A DNA stretch of 16,216 bases from the NCBI GenBank assembly GCA_036526135.1, contig DATCZA010000003.1:1-16216 (forward strand), written 5' to 3'. Under the pieces are notes generated by a model that was given only the letters and a program-made list of their open reading frames with translations, was not told where the DNA came from and made no database searches. The position numbers and the translations under genes are program-made. Positions 1-7,131 of the stretch are shown here, piece by piece (position 1 is the stretch's first letter; the number at the start of each line of letters is the position of its first letter). The DNA comes from UBA2965 sp036526135 (lineage in GTDB: Bacteria > Pseudomonadota > Gammaproteobacteria > Pseudomonadales > Azotimanducaceae).

Positions 1-1110
1 CCGCGACGGATCGTCGTTCAGGATCAGAAGGTCGGCCACCTTTCCCGGTGCGATGGTCCCGATGCCCTCGAAGCCCGTCATCTCGCCACCGTGCAACGTG
101 CTCCATTTGATCAGCTCCAGCGGCGGGATGCCGGCGTGCTCGGCGTAGCAGACGAGCTCCTGGGCGTAATCGCCGTGCGGTATCTGCCAGATGCCGAAGT
201 CGTCGCCGGGCACGAGCTTCACGCCGGCATCCACCAGGCGGGGCAACAGTCTGCACAGGCTCTCAAAGTCCTTGAGGTCCTCGCTGAAACCGAACGTGTT
301 GCCCCCCAGCTCGGCTGCCTTGAGCAGCACGTAGCCGCTGGGCAACACGAAAGCGTCGTGCTCCAGGTAGGCCGCTATGCATTCTTCGTCCGCCTCGTCG
401 CCGTGATCGATGATGGTGACCCCGGCACGCAGGCAATCGAGTATCTGCTGCTTGCCGGCGACGTGAGCTCGGACCCTGGCGCCGTAGTCGCCGGCGACCT
501 CCACCACGGCTTTGACCTCCTCGGCGCTCATGCACATGCCCGCCGGCGCGCCGTGGCCGCCGCTGGCGAAGATCTTGACGATCTTCACACCGCGTTCGAG
601 GTCGAACAGCACGCCTTTTCTGAACCCTTCCGGGCCTTGGGCCATGCACGTCTCCTCGTTCTCCATGGCGCTGTCAGCACTCATGGCGGGCATGTAGTTG
701 CGGCTGCAGGGCACCAGCCGCGGGCCGACCACCTCGCCCGCGTCGATGGCCTGGGCGAGCTCGACGTCGATGTTGTAGTGGGTGCCCGCGCTGATCAGGC
801 TGGTGTAGCCGCACTTGAGCGCAATCTGCACGTTGCCGAGCGCGAAAAATGCCTGCTCCACGGCGGTGGCCGTCTGGCTGCCGCCCTCTTCGCCGTAGCC
901 GCGATACGCGGCGTGATAGTGGCCCATGACCAGCCCGGGCATGAGCGTGCGACCCTCGAGGTCGATCAGCTCGTCGTGTGCGGTGATCGCCGCGGACTCC
1001 GCGGCGCCGACGGCAAGGATGTGCCCGTCTTCCACGATCACCGAGGATCCGGGTCTGGCGGCGTGCTCACCGTCGAGCAGGTTCGCATTGCTGTACAGAA
1101 CTCGTGGCAT
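1..1110 (-). CDS. Metal-dependent amidohydrolase, imidazolonepropionase-like (3' end cut by window)
   Basis: The open frame runs from an ATG at 1110 to the window edge (370 codons, no stop yet), with a strong GGAGGG ribosome site 5 bases upstream. The visible metal-site pattern is that of the amidohydrolase superfamily: His64 and His66 in GHYH after strand 1, Lys179 in VKIVKIF (the usual carboxylated lysine), His216 in RAHVAG, His236 in IDHG, and Asp304 in PGDDFG. The tail ends with the typical GTIAPGKVADLLIL segment, so only a few residues are missing. The family hydrolyses C-N bonds of cyclic or peptide-like substrates; the substrate cannot be told. Where relatives usually have an Ala-Thr-x-Asn-x-Ala segment, this protein has STLHGGEMTG (337-346). 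No signal peptide, so probably cytoplasmic. It is divergent from the dehydrogenase at 1356. Family assignment is secure, substrate unknown. Confidence 0.88.
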   Translation of the reverse strand, partial: MPRVLYSNANLLDGEHAARPGSSVIVEDGHILAVGAAESAAITAHDELIDLEGRTLMPGLVMGHYHAAYRGYGEEGGSQTATAVEQAFFALGNVQIALKCGYTSLISAGTHYNIDVELAQAIDAGEVVGPRLVPCSRNYMPAMSADSAMENEETCMAQGPEGFRKGVLFDLERGVKIVKIFASGGHGAPAGMCMSAEEVKAVVEVAGDYGARVRAHVAGKQQILDCLRAGVTIIDHGDEADEECIAAYLEHDAFVLPSGYVLLKAAELGGNTFGFSEDLKDFESLCRLLPRLVDAGVKLVPGDDFGIWQIPHGDYAQELVCYAEHAGIPPLELIKWSTLHGGEMTGFEGIGTIAPGKVADLLILNDDPSR

Positions 1111-1355
1111 GTTGTCCCTCCCGTGGCGGAGATGGTCGGTGCAACGGCCGATGGGTGATGAGCCTCGGCACGACTTGCCCCCAACACCCAACAGTATCAC
1201 TGGCCCGGACCAGACGCATCCGGAGATCGCCTGTGAGTTCGGCGTGTTCGCCGGATGACTTTGGGGAACACTCCAACCGGTGAGAGTCGGGTGCACGGCA
1301 GCGGCGCTGGCCGGGTTCGCTATACTTGCCTGATCGGGTTTTGGGGGTGTGAGTC
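1111..1355. promoter_or_regulatory. Divergent intergenic region with candidate SDR promoter
   Basis: This 245-base gap separates the divergent amidohydrolase and dehydrogenase genes and should hold both promoters. On the plus strand TATACT at 1321-1326 is a good -10 match about 30 bases before the ATG at 1356, but the expected -35 position (about 1298-1303) has no good match, so an activator may be needed. On the minus strand GATACT at 1193-1198 is a weaker -10 candidate. I see no clear operator palindrome. GGGGGTGTGAG just before 1356 serves as ribosome site. Confidence 0.35.
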
Positions 1356-2177
1356 ATGGATCTTGGGCTCGAAGGAAAGAAAGTCATCATCACCGGCGGC
1401 TCGCGGGGGCTGGGTCGCGCCATTGGGGAGACGTTCCTGCGCGAAGGAGCCGTCGTGTCGTTCTGTTCCCGCACCGGGCGTATCGAACCCGAGGATGAAG
1501 ATCCGCGCCTTGGCGGGGAGGTCCGGACGGACGGCGTCGAGCAGGCGGCAGAGAAATTGGCTGCCCTTGGCGAGGTGTACGGGTCCGTCGTGGACGCCGC
1601 CGACCGCGAGCAGCTCGCGCGCTGGGTGAACGAAGCGGCCGAGACCATGGGCGGCATCGACGTGGTGGTTTCGAACACCAGCGCGCTCGGGGGGCAACCG
1701 CGTTCGCCGGAAGGATGGCAGCGGCAGTTCGACGTGGACATCATGTCCGCGGTAACGCTGTGGGACAACGCCTACCCGTTCCTCAAGGCTTCAGGAGCGG
1801 GCGCGTTCGTGCAGGTCTCGACGATTACCGCCGTGGACTACCACGCTTACGGGCAGGCGTGTCAGAGCTACGGCGCTTTCAAGGGAGCGCTGGTCAATTA
1901 CGTGTGCCAGCTTGCCTACGAGTACATGAGCGAAGGCATCCGCGCCAACTGCGTATCCCCGGGGCCGATCTTCGTCACCGGCGGTTCCTGGGACAAGATT
2001 CAGCGGGCCCTGCCCGAGTATTACGAGGAGAACGTGGCGCGTCAGCCCGCGGGTCGGCTGGGCAGGCCGGAGGAGGTGGCCGACGTGGTGGCCTTCCTGG
2101 CCAGCCCCAGGGCGTCCTGGGTCACGGGGGAGAACATCGTCGTGGACGGTGCCTTCACCAAGTACATCAAGTATTAG
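1356..2177 (+). CDS. SDR-family NAD(P)-dependent oxidoreductase
   Basis: A 273-residue short-chain dehydrogenase/reductase, slightly longer than the usual 250. The cofactor motif TGGSRGLG is at residues 13-20, Asn107 sits where the NNAG motif normally is, and the catalytic Ser155, Tyr172 and Lys176 (YGAFK) are in place. The SPGPI segment (201-205) and the C-terminal VTGENIVVDG segment are standard for classical SDRs. The enzyme should reduce or oxidise a carbonyl/alcohol in the cytoplasm; the substrate is unknown. Two features are unusual: an extra acidic stretch after strand 2 (about residues 40-60), and Asp128 at the place where the helix-4 catalytic Asn of classical SDRs is expected (DVD instead of DVN). 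The ATG is chosen for its purine-rich ribosome site and the intact Rossmann start. The next gene follows in the same frame after one TAG and 9 bases, so co-transcription is very likely. Confidence 0.93.
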   Translation: MDLGLEGKKVIITGGSRGLGRAIGETFLREGAVVSFCSRTGRIEPEDEDPRLGGEVRTDGVEQAAEKLAALGEVYGSVVDAADREQLARWVNEAAETMGGIDVVVSNTSALGGQPRSPEGWQRQFDVDIMSAVTLWDNAYPFLKASGAGAFVQVSTITAVDYHAYGQACQSYGAFKGALVNYVCQLAYEYMSEGIRANCVSPGPIFVTGGSWDKIQRALPEYYEENVARQPAGRLGRPEEVADVVAFLASPRASWVTGENIVVDGAFTKYIKY

Positions 2178-2186
2178 CCGTTCGCA

Positions 2187-3635
2187 GTGCAGTCCGCACA
2201 ACCCGATGGGCAGGTCCTGGTCGCAGACGCGCGCGCTGCGTCCGAGGTGCTCCACGAGGTGCTTGCCGACACCGCCGCGGCCTTTCCCGGCGCCCTGGGT
2301 CCGATGGGGTTTCCCGCGGATCCCAAGGCATTCCGTTCCACGTATCCCGAGGTGATGCCCCGTTTCGAGGCGGCCCGTCTGGCCAGCGGCGATCGCCTTG
2401 CCATGGCACGCCACGCGGTCGGCGCCCTGCAACGGCGGCTGGTCTGGCAGGATGCCGGCGGTAGCCGGCCCCTGGCCGACGCGCTGGCGGAGCCGGCTGC
2501 GCCGCTCGAGCTCCTGCAGACCGACTTTCCGGGGGAGCCCGGCTGGCGGCCGAGCGTGGTGTATCGGGGAGAGCGTTGGGAAGCCGATCGGCTCGCCGAT
2601 TTCGGCGCGGAGCTGCTTGGCCGCGGCGTCGTGACCGCGCAGGCGTCCCAAGCCCTCGCCTGGCTGGCTGACAACGTGCTGGATGCCGGAGTGCTGAGGC
2701 TGACAGGACGCAAGATCGCGGTTCTCGGCGGCGGCGCTGAGATGGCGCCCACGCGGCTTTGGCTCGAGGCAGGGGCCGACGTGCTCTGGCTCGACGTGGC
2801 GCCCCCGCCGCCGAGCTGGCAGGACGCGTCGGCCATGTCCGGTCGACTGTACTGGCCGGCCGGAAACGCCGATCTGCTCGCTCAACCTCGTGAAATCCTC
2901 GCTACGCTGATCGAGTTTGCCGCCGGCAGGCCCCTCGACCTCGGCCTGTACGCCTATGCCCCGGGGCGGGCGCGGGAACTGCGACTCACGGGGGTCATGA
3001 ACGAGCTGGTGAACGCGATGCCGCCGGAGCTGGTGGGCAGCATCACCGTTCTGGTCTCGCCGACCACGCCGACCGGCCTCGCCGAGCCAGACCTAGCCGC
3101 CATGCGCGCGCGCAGGGAAGCCCGCCCCGGCTGGGAAGCCGCGCTCGACAATCTCGGCCTGCTGGGAAGAGGGGGAGGCTGCGCCACCATGGGAGAAGTT
3201 GCGGCAACCCGCACGGTGGTGGGCATTCAGGGAGCCAGCTATCAGGCGGCCCAGTACCTGGGCAAGGTGCTCGTGGCGGAATGCTGGGCCGAGGAAGGCC
3301 CGCTGGGCAGCGCTCACCCCGCACCGTTTCGGGTGTCCGCCAACACCGCGGCGATCACGCGCACGCGCTCCCTGGGTCACCCGGTCTTTGCCGCGGCGTT
3401 TGGCGGGGCGGCGGCATTCGGCGTGGAGACGCTGACTCCCCGCCAGTCGCGGCGCATCAACGGGCTTCTGGCCCTTTGCGACTGGCTGCGCCCGGACCGG
3501 CCCGTGCCCGGCACCGTTCGGGTGCACGGCGGCATCCACACGCTGCCGTATCCGTTGGAGTCGGCGCTGCGCATCGCGGCCGCCATCGGCTTTGCGCGCT
3601 CGCCTCGGCTGCTGCGAGGCCTGTTCGGGAAGTGA
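2187..3635 (+). CDS. Uncharacterised Rossmann-like protein, co-transcribed with SDR
   Basis: I do not recognise this 482-residue protein. Residues 1-165 look helical with many Ala and Leu and no membrane segment. A nucleotide-binding-like turn follows: KIAVLGGGAEMAP at about 176-188, with Asp203 at the end of the next strand (VLWLDV), a pattern that favours NAD. Residues 320-400 hold a Gly-rich stretch (LLGRGGGCATMGE) and a conserved-looking segment about 341-362 that may form the rest of the active site. The start is a GTG at 2187; a TAG at 2175-2177 in the same frame rules out any longer start, and no ribosome site precedes it, so translation probably depends on reinitiation after the SDR. 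The next in-frame ATG is at 2304 but would remove residues that look coding. The tight pairing suggests both proteins act on one metabolic route. Oxidoreductase activity is inference. Confidence 0.8.
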   Translation: MQSAQPDGQVLVADARAASEVLHEVLADTAAAFPGALGPMGFPADPKAFRSTYPEVMPRFEAARLASGDRLAMARHAVGALQRRLVWQDAGGSRPLADALAEPAAPLELLQTDFPGEPGWRPSVVYRGERWEADRLADFGAELLGRGVVTAQASQALAWLADNVLDAGVLRLTGRKIAVLGGGAEMAPTRLWLEAGADVLWLDVAPPPPSWQDASAMSGRLYWPAGNADLLAQPREILATLIEFAAGRPLDLGLYAYAPGRARELRLTGVMNELVNAMPPELVGSITVLVSPTTPTGLAEPDLAAMRARREARPGWEAALDNLGLLGRGGGCATMGEVAATRTVVGIQGASYQAAQYLGKVLVAECWAEEGPLGSAHPAPFRVSANTAAITRTRSLGHPVFAAAFGGAAAFGVETLTPRQSRRINGLLALCDWLRPDRPVPGTVRVHGGIHTLPYPLESALRIAAAIGFARSPRLLRGLFGK

Positions 3636-3690
3636 TCGGCTCGGGGCTCGATGTTCCGGTCTCGGGCCGTTGGGGTCGGGGAGCGGCAGC

Positions 3691-4572
3691 TCAGGGATCC
3701 GTCTTGAGCTGGTAGGTGTCGCCCCAGCTGGCGATTTTCCCGGCGGTGGGTTCCGGCCAGTGGGTGCCGATCACCAGGGTAGGGCCGTCGGCCAGCTCGG
3801 CAAAGACCCGCTCTCTCGTGCTCACGGAATCTGAAGGGTCGTAGTCGGTCGTCACGGACCATTCCGGATGGGCGAGCTGACAGGGGTGGTGGATGAAATC
3901 GCCGGTGATCAGGGCGGACTCGCCGCGGGAGGCGATGTGCACGCTGACGTGGCCGATGGTATGGCCGGGCGTCGGCATCAACCGCACCTCTTCGCACAGG
4001 CGATGGTCGGCATCCACCAGATCTATCAGGCCGGCGTCCACCACCGGGCGGATGGAGTCCGCCATCACGGCTCGGTTCATGTCGCGAAGCCAGGGCTCGA
4101 CGTCTTCCGCTTCTGCTTCCTGGGCCACGTAGGCGAACTCGCTGCGTTCGAGCAGGTAGCGGGCGTTGGGGAAGGTCGGCACCCACTGGCCCCCTTCGAG
4201 CATGGTGTTCCAACCCACGTGATCCAGGTGAAGATGCGTGCAGAGCACCGTATCGATCGACTCTCGCGGGTAGCCTGCCGAGGCCAGATCTTCCAGGAAG
4301 CCGGTCTGCAGCATGTGCCAGTCGGGGAACACGTCCCTCGGTTTGTCGTTGCCGACACAGGTGTCGACGATGATCTTCCTTGCTCCGGTATCGATGACCA
4401 GCGCGTGAATGCTGAATCTCAGAACGCCCTCAGGGGTAATGAAATGCGGCCGCAGCCACTCGATGGGCAGGACGGCTTCCGGCGTCGCATCGGGCAGGAA
4501 AGCGTCCAACCCGGTGAACACCAGCTCAACGATCTGGGTGACCTTGACGTCTCCGACCTGCCACGTCTGCAC
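3691..4572 (-). CDS. MBL-fold (metallo-beta-lactamase superfamily) hydrolase
   Basis: A 293-residue hydrolase with a full binuclear metal site: His113, His115, Asp117 and His118 in THLHLDH, His204 in TPGHTIGH, Asp225 in ITGDFIHHP and His271 in IGTHW. The layout resembles the AHL-lactonase / N-acyl hydrolase branch of the fold, where zinc or iron activates water to open lactones or cleave esters, but many sister groups share this pattern, so quorum-quenching is only a possibility. No signal peptide, so cytoplasmic. The start is a GTG at 4572 with AAGGA 8 bases upstream; no in-frame ATG lies near. It converges on the Rossmann-like gene with a 55-base gap that holds no convincing terminator, and is divergent from the small exported protein at 4721. 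Confidence 0.9.
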   Translation of the reverse strand: MQTWQVGDVKVTQIVELVFTGLDAFLPDATPEAVLPIEWLRPHFITPEGVLRFSIHALVIDTGARKIIVDTCVGNDKPRDVFPDWHMLQTGFLEDLASAGYPRESIDTVLCTHLHLDHVGWNTMLEGGQWVPTFPNARYLLERSEFAYVAQEAEAEDVEPWLRDMNRAVMADSIRPVVDAGLIDLVDADHRLCEEVRLMPTPGHTIGHVSVHIASRGESALITGDFIHHPCQLAHPEWSVTTDYDPSDSVSTRERVFAELADGPTLVIGTHWPEPTAGKIASWGDTYQLKTDP

Positions 4573-4720
4573 TGGGCGTTTCCTTGATCCGTGGCCATCG
4601 CGCTTCAGACGGAGAGATTAGAACATGGCTGGTTGGCCGGTGCTCGGCTTGCGCCGTGCCTGCATCGCTGATAGTTTCCGCCCCGCACTCCCGTTGATGT
4701 CAGGAACGGCTTTCTTGCCG

Positions 4721-4993
4721 ATGACGCGCCTACGATCGGTTCTGCTGGTGCTGACGCTGCTCGTCTTCTCGAGCCAGAGCATCGCGCACGATCATTTGTC
4801 CGATGATCTCGAGATGGATCCCTCGTGCCTCGTCTGCAGCTACTCAGACTCGGTGCCCCTGACGGGTCCGGTCTCCCTGACACCGCTTTGGGCAGACCCG
4901 GCGGGGGCCAAGGCGTGGCCTCCGGCTTTGGGCCCGACGCCCCGCGATTGCCCCAAGGACTACCTGAGCCGCGGCCCGCCCTTTTCCCGCTGA
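4721..4993 (+). CDS. Small exported His/Cys protein, DUF2946-like
   Basis: A 90-residue protein with a clear signal peptide: a basic start (MTRLR), a hydrophobic run at 7-19 and a likely cut after SIA at 22. The mature chain begins HDH (23-25), is acidic, and carries Cys36 and Cys39 in PSCLVC plus Cys77, so it could bind a metal. Short exported proteins with a His cluster and a CxxC pair (DUF2946 and similar) often sit beside TonB-dependent receptors for metals, and a ZnuD-like receptor follows after 75 bases. The frame is open back to an ATG at 4625, and another ATG lies at 4697; I chose 4721 because the signal peptide begins there, though AGGAA at 4702-4706 is rather far and would also suit neither upstream ATG. 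Membership of DUF2946 is a resemblance, not established. A periplasmic metal-handling role is inference. Confidence 0.6.
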   Translation: MTRLRSVLLVLTLLVFSSQSIAHDHLSDDLEMDPSCLVCSYSDSVPLTGPVSLTPLWADPAGAKAWPPALGPTPRDCPKDYLSRGPPFSR

Positions 4994-5068
4994 TTCCAGC
5001 ACGCATTCAGATGAGTTGATGCCGCAGCCTGCTTTCGTCGGGCGAGCGCCAATCGATGGGAACAGGAC

Positions 5069-7123
5069 ATGCAGAGATTGTTTTTCGGGCTGTGTAGTTG
5101 CTTCGCCGCCGCGTCGGGGCAGGCACAGCCATCATCATCGGAGCCGATCGAAGAGGTCGTCGTGATCGCTCACCCTCTCTCCGGTGAGGGCCTCGCTCAG
5201 GCTGCAACCGTGCTGGAAGGGCGCGAGCTCGACCGCAAGCGCGCTTCCACCGTCGGCGAGACGCTCGGCCGGGAGGCAGGCATTCACTCCGCTCAGTTTG
5301 GCAAAGCCGTGGGTCGTCCGGTCATTCACGGGCTGGGCGGCGCGCGGGTTCGCGTGATGGAGGACCGCATAGACGCCATGGACGTGTCGGTGACCAGCGC
5401 CGATCACGCGGTCACGGTGGAACCGTTCGTTGCTGACCGCGTGGAGGTTCTGAAGGGATCCAGCGCGCTGCTCTACGGCTCTGGCGCCATTGGCGGCGTG
5501 GTGGACGTTCACACGGGCCGCATTCCCCACGAGGTGCCGGACCGGCCGTTGACCGGCGGGATCGAAACCCGCTTCGACAGCAACAACGACGGCAACGCCA
5601 CCAGCGGCAAGCTCGACGGCGCCGTGGGTGATTTCGCCTGGCACGTCGATGGTACCTGGAAGGACGGCGACGACTACGAGATCCCGGGCTTTGCGGAGTC
5701 CGAAGGTCTGCGTGCGCTGAAATCGGCGGCGACGAGCGGGTCGCTGGGGGAAGAGGACGAGGCCCATGACAGGCTGCCGGGCAGCGCGTTCGATTCGGAA
5801 TCCTATGCGGTTGGTCTTTCCCGGGTGGGTGAGTGGGGCTTCCTCGGCGGGTCCGTGAGCCGGCTCGAAGCCGATTACGGCCTGCCTGGGGGGCACGGCC
5901 ACGCCGAAGATGGCGATGCGGGCGGGGGTCTCGGGGACGATCACGGGGACACGCCCACCCTGGCCCTGAAGCAGACGCGTACCGACTTCGAGCTTGGCAT
6001 CCTGGATCCGTTCGGGTCGTTTACCAGCGCCAATTTGCGGCTGGGAATCAACGACTACGAGCACGCAGAGATCGAACCGGACGGCGCGGTGGCAACGGAG
6101 TTCGCCAACGAGGCCTGGGAGCTTCGGGCCGAGCTGGTATACGAGCTCGAGGCCTGGCGCGGGGCGCTCGGGCTGCAGCACTCAGACCGTGATTTCTCCG
6201 CCATCGGGGAAGAGGCCTACGTGCCTCCGGTGCAGACGACCGACAGCGGCCTGTTCTGGGTTGCTGAGCGGGACTTTGGAGGTTTCGACCTGGAAGCGGG
6301 CGCGCGCATCGGCCGGCTGGAGCATGAGCCGCTGGGCGCGCCGAGCGAGCGGTTCACTACTTACGGGCTCTCCCTTGGTGCCGTGGTGCCCCTCGGGGCG
6401 GGATGGCGCCTCGGTCTTCTGGGTGACCTCTCTTCCCGGGCGCCCGTTGCCGAGGAGCTCTATTCCGATGGGCCTCACCTTGCAACCCGCGCTTTCGAGA
6501 TCGGGGACCCGGCACTGGACTCCGAGAAGGCTTTCAACCTGTCGGCGACCCTGGAATTCGAAGGCGAGCGCTGGTCGTTGGCCGGAACCGTTTACTACAC
6601 CGGTTTTTCGGACTTCATCTATCAGCAGGCGACGGGAGGCGTGGAGGACGGCCTGCCGGTCTACGTCTACCGGCAGGAGGATGCGCGCTTCGTGGGCGTG
6701 GACGCCTCGGTTGAGTGGCGGGCCGCTGCCTGGGAAGGAGGCGATCTCCGCCTTCGGGGGCTGTTCGACCTCGTCGATGCCAAGCTCGACGTCAGCGGCA
6801 ACGACAACCTGCCCCGCATACCCCCGATGCGTTACGGCGTCGGCGCCCAGATGTCGTTCGGGCCTGTCACGGCCTCGCTGGATTATCTCAGGGTCGAGGA
6901 TCAGGACGACGCGGCGCCGGGGGAGCTGCCAACCCAGGGGTACGACGACCTTCAGGCATACCTAGGTGTGGAGTTGCCTTTCGCGGCCGATCATCGCCTG
7001 ACGATGTTCGTCTCCGGCAGAAACCTGACCGATGACGAGCAGCGTCTGCACACCTCGTTCATCAAAGACTTCGCCCCGGCGCCCGGCCGTACCATCGAAG
7101 CCGGGCTGCGTTACCTGTTCTGA
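5069..7123 (+). CDS. TonB-dependent outer-membrane receptor, ZnuD-like
   Basis: A 684-residue receptor of usual length for this family. It has a short signal peptide (cut near residue 18-20), a TonB-box-like EEVVVIA at 28-34, a plug domain at about 40-150 with the typical VEVLKGSSALLYGSGAIGG segment, and a beta-barrel ending in a terminal Phe, as outer-membrane barrels do. The loop after DYGLPGG (about 269-294) is rich in His and Asp (His276, His278, His292). The YGLP-plus-His pattern resembles the zinc receptor ZnuD of Neisseria. It should import zinc, or another metal or metal complex, using TonB energy. The ATG follows GGGAACAGGAC, a fair ribosome site. The small His/Cys protein lies 75 bases upstream and may be in the same transcript. 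I saw no recognisable Zur box upstream, so zinc control is unproven. Receptor class is certain; the zinc substrate is likely only. Confidence 0.93.
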   Translation: MQRLFFGLCSCFAAASGQAQPSSSEPIEEVVVIAHPLSGEGLAQAATVLEGRELDRKRASTVGETLGREAGIHSAQFGKAVGRPVIHGLGGARVRVMEDRIDAMDVSVTSADHAVTVEPFVADRVEVLKGSSALLYGSGAIGGVVDVHTGRIPHEVPDRPLTGGIETRFDSNNDGNATSGKLDGAVGDFAWHVDGTWKDGDDYEIPGFAESEGLRALKSAATSGSLGEEDEAHDRLPGSAFDSESYAVGLSRVGEWGFLGGSVSRLEADYGLPGGHGHAEDGDAGGGLGDDHGDTPTLALKQTRTDFELGILDPFGSFTSANLRLGINDYEHAEIEPDGAVATEFANEAWELRAELVYELEAWRGALGLQHSDRDFSAIGEEAYVPPVQTTDSGLFWVAERDFGGFDLEAGARIGRLEHEPLGAPSERFTTYGLSLGAVVPLGAGWRLGLLGDLSSRAPVAEELYSDGPHLATRAFEIGDPALDSEKAFNLSATLEFEGERWSLAGTVYYTGFSDFIYQQATGGVEDGLPVYVYRQEDARFVGVDASVEWRAAAWEGGDLRLRGLFDLVDAKLDVSGNDNLPRIPPMRYGVGAQMSFGPVTASLDYLRVEDQDDAAPGELPTQGYDDLQAYLGVELPFAADHRLTMFVSGRNLTDDEQRLHTSFIKDFAPAPGRTIEAGLRYLF

Positions 7124-7131
7124 CGGGCTTC

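Noticed and set aside
91..1158. Plus-strand open frame (355 codons) opposite the amidohydrolase
   Set aside because: The minus strand encodes a protein with all amidohydrolase metal ligands and a strong ribosome site; the plus-strand product has no recognisable pattern.
1791..2885. Minus-strand open frame (364 codons) across the SDR and the Rossmann-like gene
   Set aside because: It spans two genes on the other strand and its product is Arg/Gly/His-rich without motifs, as expected of a shadow frame.
3636..3690. Possible terminator between the converging Rossmann-like and MBL-fold genes
   Set aside because: Only a 4-base stem (GAGC/GCTC) is present and there is no T-run.
4625..4720. N-terminal extension of the small exported protein from the ATG at 4625
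   Set aside because: The extra 32 residues lie before an obvious signal peptide, which would then be internal; the start at 4721 (or possibly 4697) fits better.
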